A DNA stretch of 6,155 bases from Syntrophaceae bacterium UBA5619 (GTDB lineage Bacteria; Desulfobacterota; Syntrophia; Syntrophales; UBA5619): positions 1,666-7,820 of the forward strand of contig DIKL01000084.1 in assembly GCA_002424545.1 (NCBI GenBank), written 5' to 3'. The first letter of the stretch is position 1, and the number at the start of each line of letters is the position of its first letter. The notes beneath the pieces were generated by a model. It had not been told where the DNA came from and did not search any database. It saw only the letters and a list, made by a program, of their open reading frames with translations. Positions 1 to 6,155 of the stretch are shown piece after piece. Both the position numbers and the translations under genes were made by a program.

Positions 1-141
1 GGCCTTCCCAAGACCCGGAGCGGCAAGATCATGCGGCGTATTTTGAAGAAGGTGGCCGCGAACGACATCGGCGATCTGGGCGATACGAGCACGTTGGCGG
101 ATCCGTCCGTGGTTACGGATCTGGTAAACAACAGACTGTAA
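1..141 (+). CDS. acs: Acetyl-CoA synthetase, AMP-forming (C-terminal end only)
   Basis: The window opens inside this gene; 46 codons and a TAA stop remain. The visible piece begins with the A10 motif [12 protein letters not shown], whose lysine (ninth residue here) is the catalytic lysine for adenylation and the usual target of regulatory acetylation in Acs. The following [12 protein letters not shown] is the typical Acs tail and argues against propionyl-CoA synthetase or a FadD-type ligase. Acs interconverts acetate + ATP + CoA with acetyl-CoA + AMP + PPi in the cytoplasm. The next gene, etfB, starts 23 bases downstream with no terminator between, so they are probably co-transcribed. In Syntrophus, an Acs next to etf genes is reported (from memory) to run toward acetate and ATP; applying that here is inference. 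The truncation is caused by the window edge, not by a visible mutation. Confidence 0.9.
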   Translation, partial: GLPKTRSGKIMRRILKKVAANDIGDLGDTSTLADPSVVTDLVNNRL

Positions 142-164
142 AATATCGGGAGAAGGAGGACAAA

Positions 165-935
165 GTGAATATTGTCGCGTGCGTAAAACAGGTTCCGGAC
201 ACAGAGGCCCAGATCAAGGTGAAGCCCGACGGCTCCGGGATCGAAGAGGGGGGCATCAAGTGGGTCATGAACCCCTATGACGAATTCGGTGTGGAGGAGG
301 CCCTGCGACTGAAAGAGAAAAACGGCGGCGACGTGACCATCGTCTCCGTCGGCCCGCAGCGGGCGATGGAGACGATCCGGACCGCGCTGGCGATGGGCGC
401 CGACAAGGGCATCCACGTCTGCGATCCCGTGTTCGACGGCGCGGACGCCTTTGCCACGGCCTCGGCCCTGGCGGCGGCGATCAAGGGAATTCCCTATGAC
501 ATCATTTTCTGCGGGCAGCGGGCGATCGACGACGATTCCGGTCAGGTAGCCGCCGTTCTTGCCGAACTGCTGGGCATTCCTCAGGTTACGGTGGTTACGA
601 AATTCGAGTTTGCCGGCAACGCCGTCAAGGTCGTCCGGCCGATCGAGGGGGCGCAACTCCTGATCGAGTGCCCGCTCCCCTGTCTCGTGTCGGCGCAGAA
701 GGGTCTCAACGAGCCCCGCTATGCGTCCCTACCCGGAATCATGAAGGCCAAGAAGAAACCGGTCGATGTGAAGAACGCCGCCGCGCTGGGCGTGACGGTT
801 TCGGCCAACGCAAAGGTGGCCAAGCTTGTGCCGCCTCCGGCCAGGGCCGCGGGAAAGATCATCTGCGGCGACGACCCGGCGGTGAAGGCCGCGGAGCTGG
901 CGAAGTTGCTCCGGGAAGAGGCAAAGGTCATCTAA
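165..935 (+). CDS. etfB: Electron transfer flavoprotein, beta subunit
   Basis: This 256-residue protein has the normal length for EtfB. It is the smaller, AMP- or NAD-binding subunit of the soluble ETF heterodimer that takes electrons from acyl-CoA dehydrogenases. It opens with MNIVACVKQVPDTE, typical of the family. The nucleotide-binding segment CGQRAIDDDSGQV lies at about residues 116-128, and the ETF-beta signature region ends in RYASLPGIMKAKKKP (185-199). The start is GTG, chosen because a strong AAGGAGGA Shine-Dalgarno (153-160) lies a few bases upstream and the product starts exactly at the family N-terminus. etfA follows immediately. I cannot decide from motifs alone whether this ETF is of the electron-bifurcating kind. 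The adjacent membrane oxidoreductase favours a role shuttling acyl-CoA dehydrogenase electrons to quinone. Confidence 0.96.
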   Translation: MNIVACVKQVPDTEAQIKVKPDGSGIEEGGIKWVMNPYDEFGVEEALRLKEKNGGDVTIVSVGPQRAMETIRTALAMGADKGIHVCDPVFDGADAFATASALAAAIKGIPYDIIFCGQRAIDDDSGQVAAVLAELLGIPQVTVVTKFEFAGNAVKVVRPIEGAQLLIECPLPCLVSAQKGLNEPRYASLPGIMKAKKKPVDVKNAAALGVTVSANAKVAKLVPPPARAAGKIICGDDPAVKAAELAKLLREEAKVI

Positions 936-946
936 AACAGAATGAC

Positions 947-951
947 GGAGG
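947..951 (+). promoter_or_regulatory. Ribosome binding site that decides the etfA start
   Basis: GGAGG sits 8 bases before the ATG at 960, which is ideal spacing. It lies only 2 bases before the in-frame ATG at 954, and downstream of the in-frame ATG at 942, which has no Shine-Dalgarno of its own. Of the three in-frame ATGs, 960 is therefore the most likely initiator. Confidence 0.7.
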
Positions 952-959
952 ATATGAAG

Positions 960-1937
960 ATGGCAAAAGGGGTATGGATTGTTGCAGAACAGCGGGACGG
1001 CGCCTTCCGCAAGATCAGCTTCGAACTGGCCAGCACGGCCCGGAAGCTGGCGGACGCCCTCGGGGATGAGGTTTGCGCCGTTCTCTGCGGCTCGGGGATC
1101 GAGGGGATCGCCGGGCAATTGGGTCAGTACGGCGTGGACAAGGTCTTTTTGGCGGATGATCCCGCCCTCGAACCCTACACGACGGATGCCCATGCGGCGG
1201 CGGTGGCGAAGGTGGTCAAGGAGAACGACCCGGCCATCCTGCTTTTGGGCGCGTCGACCCAGGGGAAGGATCTTTCCGCCCGCCTGGTCGGGAAACTGGC
1301 AACCGGGATGGCCACGGACTGCACGGACGTGAAGATCGCCGACGGCAAGCTGCTGGCGATCCGGCCGATGTATGCCGGGAAGTGCTTCGGCGAGGTGGTT
1401 TTCTCCACGGTCCCGCAGATGGCCTCCCTGAGGCCGAACGTTTTTCCCGCGGTGGAAAACGCGAAGGCGGGGGTCGTCGTGAAGTTCGATGCGGCCCTCG
1501 ATGCGGGCCAGCTCAAGACGAAGGTCCTCGAGGTGCAGAAGGATACGAGCGGCAAGGCCGACCTGACGGAGGCCAACGTCATCGTCTCCGGCGGGCGCGG
1601 AATGAAGGGCCCGGAGGGGTACGCCATCCTGGAAGAACTGGCGGCCGTTCTCGGCGCAACCGTCGGCGCATCGCGCGCGGCGGTCGACGCGGGCTGGAGA
1701 CCCCAGGCCGATCAGGTCGGACAGACCGGCAAGATCGTCTCTCCGAACCTCTACATCGCCTGCGGCATTTCCGGCGCCATTCAGCATCTGGCCGGGATGA
1801 GCTCCTCGAAATTTATCGTGGCCATCAACAAGGATGCCGAGGCGCCCATCTTTACCAAGGCGGACTACGGCATTGTGGATGACCTGTTCAAGGTCATTCC
1901 CGAATTCACCAAGGAGTGCAAGAAACTGCTGGCATGA
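960..1937 (+). CDS. etfA: Electron transfer flavoprotein, alpha subunit
   Basis: EtfA carries the FAD of the ETF heterodimer and partners with the EtfB encoded just upstream. Starting at ATG 960 gives 325 residues beginning MAKGVWIVAEQ, which matches the usual EtfA N-terminus; starting at 942 would add six unlikely residues. The N-terminal half (about 1-195) is the adenine-nucleotide alpha-hydrolase-like domain. The C-terminal FAD domain shows SGGRG (210-214), SRAAVDAGW (from 238), QVGQTG (252-257), then CGISGAIQH (268-276) and AINKD. These are the conserved FAD-contacting segments, all intact. There is no N-terminal four-cysteine ferredoxin extension such as some bifurcating EtfA proteins have. 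Only about 24 bases separate the etfB stop from this start, so the two are translated from one transcript. The gene is followed by a strong hairpin. Confidence 0.96.
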   Translation: MAKGVWIVAEQRDGAFRKISFELASTARKLADALGDEVCAVLCGSGIEGIAGQLGQYGVDKVFLADDPALEPYTTDAHAAAVAKVVKENDPAILLLGASTQGKDLSARLVGKLATGMATDCTDVKIADGKLLAIRPMYAGKCFGEVVFSTVPQMASLRPNVFPAVENAKAGVVVKFDAALDAGQLKTKVLEVQKDTSGKADLTEANVIVSGGRGMKGPEGYAILEELAAVLGATVGASRAAVDAGWRPQADQVGQTGKIVSPNLYIACGISGAIQHLAGMSSSKFIVAINKDAEAPIFTKADYGIVDDLFKVIPEFTKECKKLLA

Positions 1938-1946
1938 CAAAATGAG

Positions 1947-1987
1947 CAGGGTCGGCGGCCGATTGCCGCAATCGGCCGCCGACCCTG
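1947..1987 (+). terminator. Perfect 19-bp hairpin between etfA and the Fe-S oxidoreductase gene
   Basis: The arms at 1947-1965 and 1969-1987 are exact reverse complements with a 3-base loop (CCG). The stem is very GC-rich. It is followed by only a weak T-run (TTATT), and the Shine-Dalgarno of the next gene begins about 12 bases downstream. It may be a leaky intrinsic terminator or attenuator that lowers expression of the membrane enzyme relative to EtfAB. It could instead be an mRNA processing or 3'-end stability structure. No separate promoter for the downstream gene is evident in the short gap, which favours read-through. Confidence 0.65.
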
Positions 1988-2008
1988 TTATTCCCGCCGG
2001 GAGGGGTT

Positions 2009-4228
2009 ATGGAGCACGTCGCGTTTTCGGTTGGTAACGAGGGGAGGCAGGTCTACTGGAACGCCGAGTCTTTCGGTGTTCTTTTCTATCCGCTGGCGGC
2101 CATCGCCATGGCAATCTTCGCCTACGGGGTCTACCGGCGGTGGCGGATGTGGGTCGCCCTGGGCAAGCCGGAGGTCCGGACGGATCGCCTCGGGGAGCGG
2201 ATCCGATCGCTGTTCCTCAATGGGCTCCTCCAGGTGAAAACCTTTCGCGATCCCTATCCGGGGATCATGCACGGCCTGATCTTCTTCGGCTTCGTGGTTC
2301 TCTTCATCGGGACGGCCATGATCGCCAAGGAGACTTACATTACGGGGCCGCTCCTGGGGTGGGTCTTTCTGCGGGGGTGGTTCTACCTGATTTTCTCGTT
2401 TATGATGGATCTCTTCGGGTTGTTCGTCCTGATCGGCGTGCTGCTGGCAATCGACCGCCGCTATATCCGGAAGCCCGACCGTCTCGGTTACAAGGGCACT
2501 CCGGAGAACACCCCCGACGATGGGATCGTTCTTTTGCTGATCCTCGCGATCGTCGTGACGGGATTCGTCAGCGAGGCGTTGCGGATCCATGTAACCCATC
2601 CCCCCTGGGAATATTGGTCTTTTGCCGGCTGGATTTTGGCGAAGACGCTCACCGGCGTTGGGCAGGACACGGCAGTGATCCTCCACAAGGTCAACTGGTG
2701 GATCCATGCCCTGCTCTCCCTTGGCTTCATCGCTTACATTCCCTTCTCCCGGCTGATGCACATCATCACGACGCCGGCGAACCACTTCATGGGATCGCTG
2801 CAGCCGGTGGGGCACATCGAACCGATCCGGGATTTCGAGAACGCGGAGTCGTTCGGCGTCGGCAAACTGGAGGAGTTCACGAAGAAGCAGATCTTCGATT
2901 CGGATGCCTGCACGCGCTGCGGGCGCTGTCAGGACGGCTGTCCGGCCTACCTCTCCGGGAAGCCCCTTTCGCCGAAGAAGCTTCTGCAGGATTTGAAGAC
3001 CTACTGGCTGGAGCAGGCGCCCGCGGCGATCGCGGCCAAAAGGGCGGCGCTTGCCCTTCCGGAGGGTGACGGAAAGCCGGCGAAGAAGATGCTGGTCTTC
3101 AGGGCCCTCGACGGGGTGGATGCCTTGGTCGACACCGTCGTGGCGGGTGCGACGAGGGCGGAGGCGCCGGCGGAAAAGGGGCTGGTGGGCGAGGTGGTGG
3201 ATCTCCACGAACTGTGGGCCTGCACGAACTGCCTGTATTGCCAGGAGCATTGCCCGGCGTTGATCGAGCATGTTCCCAAGATCGTCCAGATGCGGCAGTA
3301 CAAGGTCATGACCGAGGCCGACTTCGGGGCGGAGCTCCAGCTCACCTACCGGAACATCGACAACAACTCCAACCCCTGGGGGATCGGTTCCCACCTGCGG
3401 GCGGACTGGGCGAAGGATCTCGGGATTCAGACCCTGGCCGAGAACGCCGACGTCGAGTATCTTTTCTACGTGGGGTGTTCCGGGTCCTTCGACGACCGCG
3501 GCAAAAAGGTTTCCGCGGCCTTCGCCAAGATCCTCAAGGCGGCGGGGGTCAGTTTCGGCATCCTCGGAACCGAAGAGGGCTGCTGCGGCGATTCGCTGAT
3601 GCGGGGCGGAAACGAGTACAGCTTCCAGGCCCTGGCCCAGGCGAACATCGAGATCATGAAGGGCTACAACGTCAAGAAGATCATCTGCACCTGTCCGCAC
3701 GGCTACAACGCGCTGAAGAAGGACTACCGCAACTTCGGCGGCGAATTCGAGGTGTTCCATCACACGGAAATCATCTCCGATCTGATTGCCCGCGGAAAAA
3801 TCACGCTCAAAAAACCGGTGGAGGGACTCTTTACCTACCACGATTCCTGCTTCCTCGGCCGCTACAACAACATCTACGATCAGCCGCGGAAGATTCTCAA
3901 GGCCGTTCCCGGCCTGAAGCTGGCGGAGATGGAACGCAATCTCGCGAAGAGTTTCTGTTGCGGCGCCGGCGGGGCGCGGATGTGGATGGAGGAGGATATC
4001 GGCGAGCGGATCAACAACATGCGGACCGACCAGGCGATCGCCACCGGGGCCGACCGGGTCGCCGTGGGCTGCCCCTTCTGCCTGACGATGTTCTCCGACG
4101 GGATCAAGGATCGCAAGAAGGAAGAGACGATGATCGCGTTCGACATCGCGGAGATCGTCTGGAAGGCGATGGACCTCGAACAGGAGAAGCCCCCGGCGGA
4201 CGTCTGCGCGGCGCCGTCGGATCTGTGA
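2009..4228 (+). CDS. Membrane-bound Fe-S oxidoreductase with CCG domains, probable ETF:menaquinone oxidoreductase (EMO type)
   Basis: This 739-residue fusion has three parts. The N-terminus is a cytochrome b/NarI-like membrane domain with about five helices (roughly 22-43, 85-105, 123-148, 172-190, 229-247). Histidines suited to bind heme b lie in or near them: H88, H194, H197, H226, H233, H251. Next come two 4Fe-4S motifs of the form CxxCxxCxxxC, at C301/304/307/311 and C405/408/411/415. The C-terminus holds two HdrD/GlpC-like CCG domains. The second is complete (C614, C650-C651-G, C688, C691). The first has C490, C525-C526-G, C560 and C562, but G565 stands where the last cysteine of CPxC is expected. 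The ATG at 2009 follows a GGAGGGG Shine-Dalgarno. Location after etfBA supports oxidation of reduced ETF and transfer to (methyl)menaquinone at the membrane, as described for EMO in syntrophic fatty-acid oxidisers. An HdrD-like role with another donor is the alternative, less likely here. Confidence 0.9.
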   Translation: MEHVAFSVGNEGRQVYWNAESFGVLFYPLAAIAMAIFAYGVYRRWRMWVALGKPEVRTDRLGERIRSLFLNGLLQVKTFRDPYPGIMHGLIFFGFVVLFIGTAMIAKETYITGPLLGWVFLRGWFYLIFSFMMDLFGLFVLIGVLLAIDRRYIRKPDRLGYKGTPENTPDDGIVLLLILAIVVTGFVSEALRIHVTHPPWEYWSFAGWILAKTLTGVGQDTAVILHKVNWWIHALLSLGFIAYIPFSRLMHIITTPANHFMGSLQPVGHIEPIRDFENAESFGVGKLEEFTKKQIFDSDACTRCGRCQDGCPAYLSGKPLSPKKLLQDLKTYWLEQAPAAIAAKRAALALPEGDGKPAKKMLVFRALDGVDALVDTVVAGATRAEAPAEKGLVGEVVDLHELWACTNCLYCQEHCPALIEHVPKIVQMRQYKVMTEADFGAELQLTYRNIDNNSNPWGIGSHLRADWAKDLGIQTLAENADVEYLFYVGCSGSFDDRGKKVSAAFAKILKAAGVSFGILGTEEGCCGDSLMRGGNEYSFQALAQANIEIMKGYNVKKIICTCPHGYNALKKDYRNFGGEFEVFHHTEIISDLIARGKITLKKPVEGLFTYHDSCFLGRYNNIYDQPRKILKAVPGLKLAEMERNLAKSFCCGAGGARMWMEEDIGERINNMRTDQAIATGADRVAVGCPFCLTMFSDGIKDRKKEETMIAFDIAEIVWKAMDLEQEKPPADVCAAPSDL

Positions 4229-4230
4229 AA

Positions 4231-4270
4231 AACAAGAGGGGGGACGGCTTCACGGCCGTCCCCCCTTGTT
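4231..4270 (+). terminator. Intrinsic terminator-like hairpin after the Fe-S oxidoreductase gene
   Basis: An 11-bp perfect GC stem (4238-4248 with 4255-4265, including six consecutive G:C pairs) encloses a 6-base loop. The outer AACAA (4231-4235) can pair with TTGTT (4266-4270) across a two-base GA bulge. It starts 2 bases after the TGA stop and ends in a T-rich stretch, TTGTTGCTGATT. It most likely ends the acs-etfBA-oxidoreductase transcript. A recognisable promoter begins just downstream. Confidence 0.8.
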
Positions 4271-4292
4271 GCTGATTCATACGATTTTCCGT

Positions 4293-4321
4293 TTGGCAAA
4301 TCCTTTCGGTTGTTGTAGAAT
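4293..4321 (+). promoter_or_regulatory. Sigma70-type promoter for the fadD-like gene
   Basis: TTGGCA (4293-4298) and TAGAAT (4316-4321) are separated by exactly 17 bases, close to the housekeeping consensus TTGACA/TATAAT. The site lies in an AT-richer gap, after the previous terminator and before the next gene. Transcription would start near 4328-4330, giving a 5' leader of about 60 bases. I see no clear operator palindrome overlapping it, so any fatty-acid-responsive control cannot be read from the sequence. Confidence 0.65.
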
Positions 4322-4390
4322 GGCTCACCGTTTTTTTGAGAAGGGGAGTTCCAACAGACCAATCAAAAAAAGAAGGGAGGGTGGACGAGA

Positions 4391-6082
4391 ATGGCTGAGA
4401 CGAGGTATCAGGAAAAGCTGTGGCTGAAGTCCTATGAAGAAGGCGTTCCGGAATTTGTCAAGTATGAAGAGATCTGCATGTCGGAGATGCTGGACCGGTC
4501 GGCGAAAAAGTTTCCCGACAAGCCGGCTCTCCTTTTCCAGGGGACGACCATCACCTTCCGTCAGCTCGGGGAGATGACGGATCGTTTTGCCGCCTGTCTG
4601 GCCGATTTCGGGATCAAAAAAGGGGATGCCGTGGCGATCCTGCTGCCCAACATCGTTCCCTGCGTTGCCGCCTACTTCGCGATTCTGAAAATCGGGGGGG
4701 TCGTGGTGATGAACAACCCGCTCTACTCGGATCCGGAGCTGGAGCACCAGTTCAATGACTCCGGCGCCAAGGCCCTGATCACCATGGACCTCCTCGTCAA
4801 ACGAATGGTCGCGCTCCGGCCCAAGACGCAGATCAAGCAGATCGTCCATACCTGCATCGGCGACTATCTGCCCGCCGTCAAACGGATCCTGGGAAAGTGG
4901 CTCAAGAAATACCCGTTTGCCGAGGTGGCGCCGGCCCCGGACGTGTACAACTGGAAGGAGTGCCTCGGCAAATACGCCCCCAACCCGCCGACTGTGAAAG
5001 CTGGCTTCGAGGATGTGGCCATGTATCAGTACACCGGCGGGACGACCGGTGTCACCAAGGGGGTCATGCTCACCCACGCAAACCTGAGCAAACAGGTCCA
5101 GCAGATCAAGGCCTGGTTTCCGAAATTCGAACCCGGAACGGAGATCATGTTGGGGGCGCTGCCCTACTTTCACGTCTTCGGCCTGTCCACCGCGATGAAT
5201 TACTCTATTTTCATGGGATTTGCGCAGGGCCTGGTTCCCCGTCCCCAGCCCGAGCCGTTGCTGGAGGCGATCCGGCTGTATCGTCCCACCTTTGCGCCGT
5301 TGGTTCCGACCATGTATATCGGGATGCTGAACCACCCGGATCTGAAGAAGACGGACATGAGCTGCATCAAGGGGGCCTTCTCCGGAAGCGCGCCGCTTCC
5401 CGTCGAGGTGATCCACGATTTTGAAAAGGCTACCGGGGCGGTCATTGTCGAGGGCTTCGGAATGACGGAGACGACACCCGTGACCCATATCAATCCCTTT
5501 GCCGGCGGCGCCCGGAAGGTGGGGAGCGTCGGCATTCCCATTCCGGATACGCTGGCCCGGATCGTGGATCTGGAGGACGAGGTGACCGATGTTCCGGTGG
5601 GAGAGCGCGGCGAACTGATCGTCAAGGGACCCCAGATCATGCTGGGCTACAAGGGGAAACCCGAAGAGACGGCCAAGACGCTCCGGGACGGCTGGATCTA
5701 CACCGGCGATATCGCGACGATGGACGAGGACGGTTATTTCTATATCGTTGACCGGAAGAAGGACATGATCATCTCCGGCGGCTTCAACGTCTACCCGCGG
5801 GATGTCGATGAGGTCTTCTACCTCCATCCCAAGGTCCAGGAGGCCTGCACCATCGGGATTCCGCATCCGACCCGCGGCGAGAGCGTGAAGGTGTTTGTCG
5901 TGCTCAAAGAGGGCGAGACGGCCACCCAGGAGGAGCTGATCGAATACTGCAAATCGCGGCTGGCCACCTACAAGCTGCCGACGGAGATCGAGTTCCGCAA
6001 GGAGCTGCCGAAAACGAACGTGGGCAAGATCCTCCGCAAGCAGCTCCGGGCGGAAGAGCTGGAGAAGCGGAAGCAGAAGTAA
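4391..6082 (+). CDS. fadD: Long-chain fatty acid--CoA ligase, AMP-forming (FadD family)
   Basis: This 563-residue protein has full length for FadD-type ligases, which turn fatty acid + ATP + CoA into acyl-CoA + AMP + PPi, the entry step of beta-oxidation. The adenylate-forming core motifs are intact. The P-loop-like TGGTTGVTKG is at 215-224, EGFGMTETTP at 354-363, TGD with the ATP-ribose aspartate D440, and the hinge DRKKDMIISGGFNVYP at 454-469. The C-terminal LPKTNVGKILRK (539-550) carries catalytic K546. The segment from DGWIYTGD through VYP matches the FACS signature of bacterial FadD closely. No signal peptide or transmembrane helix is evident. ATG 4391 follows a GGGAGG Shine-Dalgarno (4375-4380) by 10 bases. 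It has its own promoter and is separated from the etf group by a terminator. Chain-length preference cannot be read; a medium-chain or cyclic/aromatic carboxylate substrate remains possible. Confidence 0.93.
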   Translation: MAETRYQEKLWLKSYEEGVPEFVKYEEICMSEMLDRSAKKFPDKPALLFQGTTITFRQLGEMTDRFAACLADFGIKKGDAVAILLPNIVPCVAAYFAILKIGGVVVMNNPLYSDPELEHQFNDSGAKALITMDLLVKRMVALRPKTQIKQIVHTCIGDYLPAVKRILGKWLKKYPFAEVAPAPDVYNWKECLGKYAPNPPTVKAGFEDVAMYQYTGGTTGVTKGVMLTHANLSKQVQQIKAWFPKFEPGTEIMLGALPYFHVFGLSTAMNYSIFMGFAQGLVPRPQPEPLLEAIRLYRPTFAPLVPTMYIGMLNHPDLKKTDMSCIKGAFSGSAPLPVEVIHDFEKATGAVIVEGFGMTETTPVTHINPFAGGARKVGSVGIPIPDTLARIVDLEDEVTDVPVGERGELIVKGPQIMLGYKGKPEETAKTLRDGWIYTGDIATMDEDGYFYIVDRKKDMIISGGFNVYPRDVDEVFYLHPKVQEACTIGIPHPTRGESVKVFVVLKEGETATQEELIEYCKSRLATYKLPTEIEFRKELPKTNVGKILRKQLRAEELEKRKQK

Positions 6083-6102
6083 AAATCAGTCGAAGCAAAA
6101 GA

Positions 6103-6155
6103 AAAGGGGGACAGCTCCCGATTTTTCAAAGAAAAATCGGGAGCTGTCCCCCTTT
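6103..6155. repeat. Perfect 25-bp inverted repeat running to the window edge (terminator or REP/RAYT-like palindrome)
   Basis: The arms 6103-6127 and 6131-6155 are exact reverse complements around an AAA loop. The element starts 20 bases after the fadD-like stop. Its outer ends are AAAGGGGG and CCCCCTTT, so it could terminate transcription from both sides. Each arm also contains GGGA-CAGC-TCCC (or its complement), which can form a small hairpin alone. Such GGGGACAG.../...CTGTCCCC palindromes recall REP-like repeats linked to RAYT transposases; that link is from memory and inference. The symmetry may extend past the window, as the right arm ends on the last base. Confidence 0.75.

Noticed and set aside
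729..1940. Long open frame on the minus strand (403 codons) opposite etfA and the end of etfB
   Set aside because: It is antisense to two clearly identified genes. The translation is rich in Arg, Gly, His and Asp with no recognisable motif, as expected from codon-position GC bias in GC-rich DNA.
1988..3841. Very long open frame on the minus strand (617 codons) opposite the Fe-S oxidoreductase gene
   Set aside because: The opposite strand encodes a protein with intact cluster motifs and membrane helices. The antisense product is a charged Arg/Pro/Asp-rich sequence without domains, so it is a shadow frame.
3214..4275. Plus-strand open frame of 353 codons overlapping the oxidoreductase gene in another frame
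   Set aside because: Arg/Gly-rich out-of-frame translation with no motif; the overlapping frame carries the conserved CCG cysteines.
4328..4390. Possible riboswitch or structured leader before the fadD-like gene
   Set aside because: The leader is only about 60 bases, A- and G-rich, with no sizeable complementary arms and no known riboswitch core.
4325..5866. Long open frame on the minus strand (513 codons) opposite the acyl-CoA ligase
   Set aside because: It runs across the promoter and leader region and lies wholly antisense to a gene with all adenylation motifs. Its composition is that of a GC-bias shadow.
1..6155. An entirely new biological system, defence island, CRISPR array or phage-like region
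   Set aside because: All five genes belong to recognised metabolic families in a coherent pathway. There are no direct-repeat arrays, integrases, toxin-antitoxin pairs or unrecognised genes.

Overview
The window is a GC-rich stretch of bacterial chromosome that reads as a fatty-acid (beta-oxidation) electron-transfer locus. All five genes lie on the + strand. In order they are the 3' end of an AMP-forming acetyl-CoA synthetase (acs), etfB, etfA, a 739-residue membrane-anchored iron-sulfur oxidoreductase, and a complete AMP-forming long-chain acyl-CoA ligase of the FadD type. No RNA gene, CRISPR array, prophage or complete insertion sequence is visible. No gap between genes exceeds about 165 bases.

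The gene order and the protein types point to an anaerobic, syntrophic or sulfate-reducing member of the former Deltaproteobacteria (Desulfobacterota), most likely near Syntrophus/Smithella. From memory, Syntrophus aciditrophicus has an AMP-forming acetyl-CoA synthetase, ETF subunits and a membrane Fe-S oxidoreductase clustered in the same way. That oxidoreductase type has been described as EMO, an ETF:(methyl)menaquinone oxidoreductase. I could not compare sequences, so the taxonomic call is an inference.

Layout: bases 1-141 are the acs C-terminus. After 23 bases comes etfB (165-935) with a strong Shine-Dalgarno, then etfA (best start 960, stop 1937). Between etfA and the oxidoreductase gene (2009-4228) is a perfect 19-bp hairpin just upstream of that gene's ribosome binding site, probably an attenuator, terminator or processing/stability element. 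A strong GC hairpin (4231-4270) closes this group. A good sigma70-like promoter (4293-4321) then drives the fadD-like gene (4391-6082). The window ends in a perfect 25-bp inverted repeat (6103-6155) that could be a bidirectional terminator or a REP/RAYT-type repeat.

Likely joint function: FadD activates a fatty acid to its acyl-CoA, yielding AMP and PPi. Acyl-CoA dehydrogenases encoded elsewhere reduce the EtfAB flavoprotein. The membrane Fe-S/cytochrome b-like enzyme then passes electrons from EtfAB to menaquinone. Acs interconverts acetyl-CoA and acetate, and in Syntrophus it is reported to run toward ATP formation using AMP and PPi, which would re-use the products of acyl activation. The system is therefore recognisable rather than wholly new. 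The points most worth a second look are the incomplete cysteine set in the first CCG domain of the oxidoreductase, the long linker between its two ferredoxin-like cluster motifs, the intra-operon hairpin, and the terminal palindrome.
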